Below, piece after piece: positions 1 to 5,800 of a DNA stretch of 8,547 nt. Numbering within the stretch: the first letter of the stretch is position 1; each line of letters opens with the position of its first letter. The notes under the pieces were generated by a model. It saw nothing but the letters and a program-made list of their open reading frames with translations. It searched no databases and was not told the DNA's origin. Made by a program: the position numbers and the translations under genes. Location of the stretch: positions 1-8,547 of the forward strand of contig CAJAFD010000503.1 in assembly GCA_903938935.1 (NCBI GenBank), written 5' to 3'. This stretch comes from an uncultured Opitutia bacterium. Its GTDB lineage: Bacteria; Verrucomicrobiota; Verrucomicrobiia; Opitutales; Opitutaceae.

Positions 1-2490
1 CTGCAGCCAGCCTCTAAGTCCACTTGCACGGTGCGCACTCGCTCGACGAACCACGCAGCTCTGTCCGCCCTCGCCAGGCGGTGCAGCCTCCGATGGAGCA
101 CTGCGGCAAGCGGTGTGACCGTGGATACCGGCGTGATCCAGTGTCGCCTGGCGGCCCACGGTGCGGCGTTCATGGAGTCTTTAAAGATCGCGGGCCGGGA
201 GGTTGCGCGCGGAGGACGCTTGGTCGCGCTCACGGAAGACCGCGCCGATTATGCGAGCTCGGGCACGGTACGAGAGGAACATTTTGAGAGTGAAATTACT
301 AAGGTGACACTCGAACAAGTCGGCCCCGTGCGCGCGGTGGTTAAAATTGAAGGTCTACATCGTGCTTTGCGGGGTGGTCGCGGTTGGTTGCCGTTTACCG
401 TGCGGCTGTATTTTTCAGCGGGCGTCGAAGCGGTGCGCATGGTGCACACGTTTATTTTTGATGGGGATCAGGAGAAGGATTTTATCCGTGGCCTCGGGGT
501 GCGCTTTACGGTGCCGCTGCGTGAGGAATCGCAGAATCGCCACGTGCGTTTCTCCGGTGAAGGTGCGGGACTATGGTCGGAGCCGATACAACCTGCGGTG
601 GGTCGACAGGGTCGATTCGCGGCTAAGGCTGATGGCTCCGATATTTATCCTGATCAACTCGCTGGTAAGCGCGTGCCGAATCGCGATCAACTAAATGTTC
701 GCGGCGCAAATCTCCTCGAGCAATGGGCGGTGTGGGATTCTTTCCGACTCGTGCAACCTAATGCGGATGGTTTTACCGTCGAGAAGCGCACGAATCCGGC
801 GAGCGCATGGATTCCTGCGGGCGCCGGAAAACGCGCTTCGGGATTGGTTTTTGTCGGCGATGTGAGCGGGGGATTGGCCGTGAGTTTGAAAAACTTTTGG
901 CAATCTTACCCCGCCGCGCTAGAAGTGCAGCACGCTTCGACGTCGGCAGCGGAATTGACCGTTTGGCTCTGGACGCCAGCTGCGCCCAGCATGGATTTAC
1001 GGCACTACGATATCAAAGCTCACGGACTCGAGGCGGCTTATGAAGACGTGCAGCCTGGCTTTAGCACGGCGACCGGAGTCGCGCGCACCAGCGAACTCAC
1101 GCTTTTTCCCAGTGCCTCCGTTCCGACCAAGTCCGAGACCGTCGCTCAGGCGGAAGTGGGGCGCGCGCCTCCGGTCTTGGTGTGCCCACCGGAAGTGTTG
1201 CATCGAGCGCGGGCCTTTGGGTTGTGGAGTCTGCCTGATCGTTCGAGTCCGTTTAAGAAGTCCATCGAAGACGGCCTCGATGAGACGTTGGCGTTTTATC
1301 AGAAGGCCGTGGATCAACATCGTTGGTATGGCTTCTGGGATTTTGGCGATTTCATGCACAGTTATGATGCGGATCGTCATGTGTGGCGTTACGACCTGGG
1401 CGGGATGGCTTGGGACAACTCCGAATTGGGAACGGATATGTGGCTGTGGTATTCATTTTTGCGCTCGGGGCGTGCCGATATTTTTCGACTCGCGGAGGCC
1501 ATGACACGGCATACGGGGGAAGTGGATTGCTATCACCTCGGTCGTTTCGCCGGACTCGGCTCTCGCCACAATGTTCGTCACTGGGGTTGCGGCGCGAAAG
1601 AAGCGCGCATCAGCCAGGCGGCGTACCGACGTTTTTATTATTACCTAACCACGGACGAACGCGTGGGTGATCTCATGCGTGAAATGACCATCGCCGATTA
1701 CGCGGCGACGGAGTTGGATCCGATGCGGTTGGCGCAACCGGCGACGGAAGCGGAGAAGAGAATCGCGCCGGGTCGCGTAAGACTTGGGCCCGATTGGCTG
1801 GCCTTTGTGGGCAATTGGATGACGGAGTGGGAACGCACGGGCGACACAAAGTGGCGCGACAAAATCCTCGCCGGCGTCGATAGCCTCAGCGCCATGCCGC
1901 TCGGGATGAAGAACGGCAAAAATCTAGTTTTCGGTTATGACCCCAAAACCAGTCAGCTCTTCCCGCTCTCCGACGTGGCGGGCGATTACAATCTAGCCAC
2001 CATCATGGGTGGCGGCGAAGTAGCGATCGAACTCGGCGAGATGCTCAATGATCCGCGTTGGGACAAACTTTGGCTCCAATTTTGTCGACTCACGACAGCC
2101 TCCGCCGAGGTCATTCGCCAAGATATGATCACGGGCAACGAAGGTGATGGGGATGCACGCTACGCCCGCCCCGACCGGCTCGCGGCTTACGTTTATTACA
2201 AAACCAAAAATCCCGCCTTCGCCAAGCGGGCGCTCGGTGGCGGCGGTTTCGGCGGTGGCTTTCGCGCGAGTGGAGCGCCGACGCGACGCATCGATGGGCC
2301 CGATGTACTCAATCCCCTCGATGAATCTCCGCGCGTTAGCACCAACAGCGCAGCCCAGGCGGGTTTGCTGGCGATCGAGATTTTGGAGCTTTGCGCCGAC
2401 CAATTACCCAACGAGGCGCCGGCTCCGCGTCGGGATGAGACCGAATCGGCTGCGGGTCCGCGTCCACGGCGGGCCCCGCGGTCGCCTTAA
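1..2490 (+). CDS. Exo-rhamnogalacturonan lyase-like protein (PL26/PcRGLX/YetA family), 5' truncated by window edge
   Basis: The frame is open from base 1 to the TAA at 2488-2490, giving 829 residues in the window; the true start lies upstream. The GTG at 31 is only the first possible start codon inside the window, and the family's N-terminal beta domain is missing there. Family-type signatures are clear: VTVDTGVIQC near 118-147, WYGFWDFGDFMH at 1324-1359, YDLGGMAWDNSE at 1390-1425, RHNVRHWG at 1564-1587, RRFYYYLTTDER at 1627-1662, and STNSAAQAG near the C-terminus at 2338-2364. These fit a beta-sandwich part followed by an alpha/alpha-toroid-like C-terminal domain. Known PL26 enzymes cleave the rhamnose-galacturonate backbone of pectin (rhamnogalacturonan I) by beta-elimination in exo mode. 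Bacterial members include uncharacterised YetA-like proteins, so the exact substrate is inferred. A Gly/Phe-rich loop lies at 2236-2262, and a Pro/Arg-rich tail ends the protein. It is convergent with the GNAT gene, and the two stops overlap. A secretion signal cannot be assessed because the start is missing. Confidence 0.85.
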   Translation: MQPASKSTCTVRTRSTNHAALSALARRCSLRWSTAASGVTVDTGVIQCRLAAHGAAFMESLKIAGREVARGGRLVALTEDRADYASSGTVREEHFESEITKVTLEQVGPVRAVVKIEGLHRALRGGRGWLPFTVRLYFSAGVEAVRMVHTFIFDGDQEKDFIRGLGVRFTVPLREESQNRHVRFSGEGAGLWSEPIQPAVGRQGRFAAKADGSDIYPDQLAGKRVPNRDQLNVRGANLLEQWAVWDSFRLVQPNADGFTVEKRTNPASAWIPAGAGKRASGLVFVGDVSGGLAVSLKNFWQSYPAALEVQHASTSAAELTVWLWTPAAPSMDLRHYDIKAHGLEAAYEDVQPGFSTATGVARTSELTLFPSASVPTKSETVAQAEVGRAPPVLVCPPEVLHRARAFGLWSLPDRSSPFKKSIEDGLDETLAFYQKAVDQHRWYGFWDFGDFMHSYDADRHVWRYDLGGMAWDNSELGTDMWLWYSFLRSGRADIFRLAEAMTRHTGEVDCYHLGRFAGLGSRHNVRHWGCGAKEARISQAAYRRFYYYLTTDERVGDLMREMTIADYAATELDPMRLAQPATEAEKRIAPGRVRLGPDWLAFVGNWMTEWERTGDTKWRDKILAGVDSLSAMPLGMKNGKNLVFGYDPKTSQLFPLSDVAGDYNLATIMGGGEVAIELGEMLNDPRWDKLWLQFCRLTTASAEVIRQDMITGNEGDGDARYARPDRLAAYVYYKTKNPAFAKRALGGGGFGGGFRASGAPTRRIDGPDVLNPLDESPRVSTNSAAQAGLLAIEILELCADQLPNEAPAPRRDETESAAGPRPRRAPRSP

Positions 2491-3005
2491 GCGATCACTC
2501 GACGACCGAGGATAATCAGATCGCGTTCTACGCCGTCGAGCACTGCGACGCGGGGTAAATGCGCCCACTGGGTGAAACCATGGCGCTTGAACAAACGCAG
2601 GCTCGGTTCGTTGTGCCCAAAAATATAACCCGTGAGCGAATGAATCCCGAGGGCGGGCGCACGAGCGATCAGTTCTTCAAGGAGCCAGCCGCCAATGCCA
2701 AGACCGCGATGCGATTCAGCGAGATAGAGTGCGACCATGACCGTGCCATCGTACGCCGCGCGCAGATAAAACGAATCAAAGCTGGCCCAGCCACACAGAG
2801 CGTCGTTGGCGTTGGAATCGACGAGAACCCAAAGCGGCCGGGTCGGCGTCTGGTGCGCGGCGAACCAGGCGCGCCGGCTCTCGACCGTCACTGGTTCAAG
2901 ATCGGCGGTCACCCTGCGGCCCGGGATGATGCTGTTGTAAATTTCGACGATGGCGGGGAGATCGTGTTCGGTCGCCAAACGGAGATGAAGCGATGCGTGA
3001 TTCAT
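2487..3005 (-). CDS. GNAT-family N-acetyltransferase (phosphinothricin/methionine-sulfoximine acetyltransferase-like)
   Basis: A 172-residue protein with the full GNAT layout. The N-terminal LRLATEHDLPAIVEIYN (residues 8-24) is the first strand and helix. The acetyl-CoA pyrophosphate loop is R100-G-L-G-I-G105, preceded by the VALYL strand. The later N132-E-P-S-L...HGF segment is the conserved C-terminal helix and strand. The overall pattern, with an early D.EPVT.E.R..WF stretch, resembles the COG1247 group of phosphinothricin and methionine sulfoximine acetyltransferases, which acetylate the amino group of glutamate-analogue or amino-acid substrates. The real substrate is unknown. The ATG at 3005 is chosen because the domain starts right there and because ATGA overlaps the TGA stop of the upstream membrane-protein gene, suggesting translational coupling. 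The frame stays open upstream to 3200, but that extension reads through the neighbouring gene and has no family features. No Shine-Dalgarno is visible. The protein is cytoplasmic. Confidence 0.88.
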   Translation of the reverse strand: MNHASLHLRLATEHDLPAIVEIYNSIIPGRRVTADLEPVTVESRRAWFAAHQTPTRPLWVLVDSNANDALCGWASFDSFYLRAAYDGTVMVALYLAESHRGLGIGGWLLEELIARAPALGIHSLTGYIFGHNEPSLRLFKRHGFTQWAHLPRVAVLDGVERDLIILGRRVIA

Positions 3006-3250
3006 TTTTTGATGAATCGCAGCAGCCAGGCGAGCAATAGGGCCCCAGCGGTCGCAAATAGGAATTGGGCGAGTAGGCCGTTGGCGGAAATCCCCATGGC
3101 GTTGAACAAGAAGCCGCCGAGAAATGCCCCGATCACGCCCACGATGATATTGCCCAAGGCGCCGAATCCTCGGCCCTTGATGATGATGCCACTCAGCCAA
3201 CCGGCGAGTGCGCCGATCAATAAAAACGTAATGAAACCGCCGAGCGACAT
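3002..3250 (-). CDS. GlsB/YeaQ/YmgE-family small membrane protein (transglycosylase-associated)
   Basis: An 82-residue, very hydrophobic protein with three predicted membrane helices at about residues 4-22, 30-50 and 57-77 and a basic end (RFIKK). The glycine pattern GALAGWLSG near residues 13-21, the short basic GRGFG loop and the following GNIIVGVIGAFLGG (33-46) are typical of the family formerly called transglycosylase-associated proteins (PF04226). Members are inner-membrane proteins often linked to envelope or general stress; GlsB takes its name from a stress-response operon in Enterococcus. The biochemical role is not known. Length is normal for the family. The gene starts 22 bp after the stop of the secreted protein gene and its TGA overlaps the ATG of the GNAT gene by 4 bp, so all three are probably cotranscribed. 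The start has no Shine-Dalgarno-like purine run. Confidence 0.9.
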   Translation of the reverse strand: MSLGGFITFLLIGALAGWLSGIIIKGRGFGALGNIIVGVIGAFLGGFLFNAMGISANGLLAQFLFATAGALLLAWLLRFIKK

Positions 3251-3272
3251 GCGTGAGGCGGTGCGTGCTGGC

Positions 3273-3962
3273 TTACTTGGCCGGAGCGGTGGCCTTCGGG
3301 AATTGAAGACGCACGATCACTTCGTTGAGACGCTGACGGAGAATTTCATCCTCCTCGGTCGTCGTTTTTTTGTACGTCGTGCGCTCGAGGACGCGTTCGG
3401 TGAGCTCGATACTGATGACGAAGATGTGACCGTTTTTAACAAAGAGTTGATTGCCGCGTTTCGCCACGGGGATTGGGCCGCCTGCGATCATGGGAATCTT
3501 ATCCATGAACATGGAGCCGCCGGGCAGCAAAATGTAGGTCACGAGGGAACCGTCGACGGCGCCGGGAACAAATTTTGCGCTTTCGATGGTGGTATCTGGA
3601 AACGTCTGACGGAAATCGCCGAGCACGTAATTGCTGAAAAAATAAACCAGGTAATCTTTCAAGCCACGCGTGGACATTTCCCAACGCTGGGTGGCATCTT
3701 GGGGGAACGCGGCGATGCTGATGTGCGTGTTGAAATCATCCTGAAAGGTGACGACGTTTTCTGTGTCGGTAATGTTGCCGCCGAGTTCCGGCAGCACGGG
3801 AATGGAGACCTTGAAGGCGCCGGTCGGTGAAATGTACGTGCGGCCATCGACGCGGCCGAGCAGCGGCATGGCGTCGGCGGTGGGTTCGCCTTGGGCGCGG
3901 AGGGTGAGGCTACCGACAACAGCGAGCAGAGCGGTGAGAAGGACGCGGGAGAAGCACAACAT
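3273..3962 (-). CDS. Secreted or periplasmic protein of unknown function
   Basis: I do not recognise the family of this 229-residue protein. The N-terminus looks like a Sec signal peptide: MLCFSR, a hydrophobic core VLLTALLAVVGSLTL (residues 7-21), then RAQGEP, with likely cleavage near residue 23-24. The mature part begins with GRTYISPTGAFKVSIPVLPE (40-59), reminiscent of proteins in which a short beta hairpin presents a 'processed surface' followed by alternating strands. It continues with an aromatic helix LKDYLVYFFSNYVLGDF (101-117), a Gly/Pro-rich middle (148-166) and a charged C-terminal helix (about 193-220). No catalytic motif stands out. The ATG at 3962 is preferred because it places the signal peptide at the very start; a GTG at 4013 would add 17 residues and overlap rsmA. 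It lies 40 bp after rsmA and 22 bp before the GlsB-type gene, so an envelope role is a reasonable guess only. Confidence 0.8.
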   Translation of the reverse strand: MLCFSRVLLTALLAVVGSLTLRAQGEPTADAMPLLGRVDGRTYISPTGAFKVSIPVLPELGGNITDTENVVTFQDDFNTHISIAAFPQDATQRWEMSTRGLKDYLVYFFSNYVLGDFRQTFPDTTIESAKFVPGAVDGSLVTYILLPGGSMFMDKIPMIAGGPIPVAKRGNQLFVKNGHIFVISIELTERVLERTTYKKTTTEEDEILRQRLNEVIVRLQFPKATAPAK

Positions 3963-4002
3963 GGGATTAGGAGTAAAGTGATGAGGATGAGCCGTGGACC
4001 TT

Positions 4003-4851
4003 TCAAGCAGCACTTGTAGGTGGAACTACGAGGTGTTGCCAGACCGAGACCGGAATATCTTCAGGTCGACTGAGCGCTGAGAGTCCGGCGACCGTGAGTT
4101 GTTCCAACCATGCGGCGGCGACGGCTGGGGGCACAAGGTGCCGCAGAAGGGAACCGATCTGTTTGCGGCGTTGTTGAAAACAGCCGCGGATGACGGACTT
4201 GGTTGGTCGATCAAAAATGAAGGGCGCGGGCCGGCGCACGAGGTTGAGCAGATACGACTCGACGTCGGGGCGCGGGTGAAAGCAGGCGGCGGGCACCTTA
4301 TGACCGGGTGCGATGGCGTAGGCGGCTTGGAGAAAAATCGAGATAGCGCCGAAAGATTTACTGCCCGGCGTTGCGGCGTAGCGTTGCGCGGCTTCTTGTT
4401 GCAGCATCAGTACGAGCGTGGAGGGCAACGGGCCGGTGAGAATCCCGTCGAGCCAAGGCGTGGCGATGGCGTAAGGAAGATTGGCGACGATTTTGAAATT
4501 AACGTCAGAAGGTGAAGGCGCGTAACCGGCGAGCGGGTGCTCGACCGCATCGCCGAAGAGCAAATGCAGTCGCGCGGGAAACTGGAGCAGCAACGTCGCG
4601 GTGAGGTGCGCGAAAAGGCGTTCGTCTCGTTCGACGGCATAGACCGTGGCACCTGCGGCGAGCAGCGCTTCGGTGAGAGTTCCTAGACCGGGGCCGATCT
4701 CAATCACCGTGTCCCCAGGGGCGACGCCAGCGAGGGCGAGGGATTTGTGGACGATGTTGCCGTCGACAAGAAAGTTTTGGCCAAGGGCCCGTTTCGGGTG
4801 ATGACCAAGAGTGACGAGCAGATCGCGGGTGGCGGTGGGAGAAAGCGGCAT
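4003..4851 (-). CDS. rsmA: 16S rRNA (adenine(1518)-N6/adenine(1519)-N6)-dimethyltransferase RsmA/KsgA
   Basis: A 282-residue cytoplasmic methyltransferase that uses S-adenosylmethionine to dimethylate two adjacent adenosines in the loop of helix 45 of 16S rRNA, a late step in 30S subunit maturation. The KsgA/Dim1 motifs appear in order: GQNFLVD (24-30), the SAM-binding EIGPGLGTLT (51-60), VERD (73-76), GDA (100-102), the catalytic NLPY (124-127), F-H-P-R-P-D-V (191-197) and the C-terminal F-Q-Q-R-R-K (225-230). Length is close to the usual 260-290 residues. The ATG at 4851 gives the standard N-terminus ahead of the LGQNFL motif; a TTG at 4905 would add 18 unrelated residues. It follows trpC after 57 bp that contain no clear promoter or terminator and precedes the unknown secreted protein gene by 40 bp. 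No Shine-Dalgarno is apparent. Confidence 0.97.
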   Translation of the reverse strand: MPLSPTATRDLLVTLGHHPKRALGQNFLVDGNIVHKSLALAGVAPGDTVIEIGPGLGTLTEALLAAGATVYAVERDERLFAHLTATLLLQFPARLHLLFGDAVEHPLAGYAPSPSDVNFKIVANLPYAIATPWLDGILTGPLPSTLVLMLQQEAAQRYAATPGSKSFGAISIFLQAAYAIAPGHKVPAACFHPRPDVESYLLNLVRRPAPFIFDRPTKSVIRGCFQQRRKQIGSLLRHLVPPAVAAAWLEQLTVAGLSALSRPEDIPVSVWQHLVVPPTSAA

Positions 4852-4908
4852 GAATGAGTCTTTGGTATCAATCTCGGAGCAATGGGCGTGAGTTTGCCGA
4901 TGCAATAA

Positions 4909-5709
4909 TCAGACGGCACGAAATGACTTAATCAAACCAGCAGGATCGAGTGCTTTCATCAGCGCTTCACCGACGAGTACGGCGTGGGCGCCGCAAGCAC
5001 GGGCCCGAGCCGCATCGGCGGCGGTGTGGATGCCGCTCTCGCTGACGGCGGTAATGTGTTTGGGGAAAAGCGGGATCAGGCGCTCGCTGAGACCGAGGTC
5101 GGTTTTGAAAACGGCGAGATCGCGGTTATTAACTCCGATGATCTTCGCGCCGTGGGCGAGTGCGCGAGTGAGTTCGCTCTCGTTATGAATTTCAAAAAGC
5201 GAATCCAGTCCGGCGGCTTGCGCGGCGGCGTGAAGCGTGGCGATTTCCTCATCGTTGAGCGCCCGCACGATGATGAGAATGGCACTGGCGCCGGCTTGGC
5301 GCGCTTGCAGCACCTGAATGGGGTGAACGAAAAAATCTTTCCGAATGCAGGGCAGCGCCGGCGGGTATTTTCGGAAGTGCGCAGTAACCGCGACAAGGTC
5401 GTCGAGAGTGCCGCCGAAATAGTTTTCGTCGGTGAGCACGGACAAGGCGCTGGCGGCGGCCGCGCGGTATTTGACGGCTTGGTCGGGCGCGGCGATGCCC
5501 GTAGCAATGGCACCAGCCGAGGGCGAGCGACGCTTGATTTCGGCAATGACGGCAAGTTGCCCGTCGGACCGGCGGAGCGCGCCGGCAAAAGAGGGCACCG
5601 CAGGTAAGGAGGCGTGCAACGCCTGCAACTCTTCGAGCGGCACGGGGCGCACGAGACGCGCGATTTCCTGGCGCTTCCAGGCCATGATTTCAGTGAGCTT
5701 GTCAGACAT
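4909..5709 (-). CDS. trpC: Indole-3-glycerol phosphate synthase
   Basis: A complete 266-residue TIM-barrel enzyme that closes the indole ring in tryptophan synthesis, converting carboxyphenylamino-deoxyribulose phosphate to indole-3-glycerol phosphate with loss of CO2 and water. All expected active-site residues can be placed: E57 and K59 in AEIKRRSPS, K124 (general acid) in CIRKDF, E173 (general base) in LFEIH, N194 in GVNNRDL, and E224-S225 in AVSESG. Their spacing matches the well-studied Sulfolobus enzyme. The phosphate-binding end GAHAVLVGEAL (240-250) is present. It is a single-function protein, not fused to TrpF. The ATG at 5709 is chosen because MSDKLTEIMAWKRQE is the usual start; an upstream extension would read into the intergenic repeat. 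It is the first gene of the minus-strand string and is divergent from mazG. No other trp gene lies in the window, and no leader peptide with Trp codons or attenuator is visible. Confidence 0.97.
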   Translation of the reverse strand: MSDKLTEIMAWKRQEIARLVRPVPLEELQALHASLPAVPSFAGALRRSDGQLAVIAEIKRRSPSAGAIATGIAAPDQAVKYRAAAASALSVLTDENYFGGTLDDLVAVTAHFRKYPPALPCIRKDFFVHPIQVLQARQAGASAILIIVRALNDEEIATLHAAAQAAGLDSLFEIHNESELTRALAHGAKIIGVNNRDLAVFKTDLGLSERLIPLFPKHITAVSESGIHTAADAARARACGAHAVLVGEALMKALDPAGLIKSFRAV

Positions 5710-5800
5710 CGAACGTTCAAGAAACACACGGAACCGACGGAACACAAAGCGGAAAAATTTCCGTGTGTTCGTCGCGGGCTGTGGCCTAACTCAAGAAACG
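5710..5800. promoter_or_regulatory. Divergent intergenic region between trpC and mazG
   Basis: This 91-bp gap is the only place in the window where two genes diverge, so it should contain promoters for the minus-strand trpC string and for the plus-strand mazG-xer pair. No convincing -10/-35 pair can be picked out on either strand, and neither start has a Shine-Dalgarno. More than half of the gap is occupied by the phased and inverted repeat annotated separately. An 8-bp perfect palindrome, GAACGTTC, sits at 5711-5718 right next to the trpC start. Assignment as a regulatory region is inferred from gene orientation. Confidence 0.55.
5723..5770. repeat. Short intergenic repeat: 9-nt-phased units with inverted repeat
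   Basis: Three consecutive 9-nt units can be read: ACACGGAAC (5726-5734), CGACGGAAC (5735-5743) and a decayed ACAAAGCGG (5744-5752). They are followed by the opposite-strand version of the same motif. Two alternative pairings exist. AACACACGGAA (5723-5733) is an exact 11-bp inverted match to TTCCGTGTGTT (5759-5769). GAACACA plus CGGAAA (5740-5746 and 5750-5755, with a 3-nt bulge) pairs over 13 positions with TTTCCG plus TGTGTTC (5758-5770) around an AA centre. From memory, similar CACGGAACA-type hairpin repeats occur between genes in several environmental phyla; this was not checked. It lies 13 bp from the trpC start codon and 30 bp from the mazG start codon. Function could be a mobile palindromic element, an RNA hairpin in one or both 5' leaders, or a protein-binding site. 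Confidence 0.7.

Noticed and set aside
2440..2486. GC-rich palindromic stretch at the end of the lyase-like gene as a terminator
   Set aside because: The GCGGGCCCCGC core would leave almost no loop, there is no T-run after it, and it is coding sequence.
3006..3200. In-frame N-terminal extension of the GNAT gene
   Set aside because: It reads through the GlsB-type gene in another frame and adds no GNAT features. The ATGA overlap at 3002-3005 explains the start.
2559..3830. A 423-codon plus-strand open frame crossing three minus-strand genes
   Set aside because: It is antisense to the GNAT, GlsB-type and secreted-protein genes, all supported by family motifs or a signal peptide and tight spacing. 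Its own translation has no recognisable domain; long antisense frames are common in GC-rich DNA.
4984..5607. A 207-codon plus-strand open frame antisense to trpC
   Set aside because: It lies entirely under a well-supported enzyme gene and has no family features.
5432..5800. In-frame N-terminal extension of mazG
   Set aside because: The extra 123 codons run antisense through trpC and across the intergenic repeat. Known MazG proteins begin a few residues before the LR.P..GCPWD motif, which fits the ATG at 5801.
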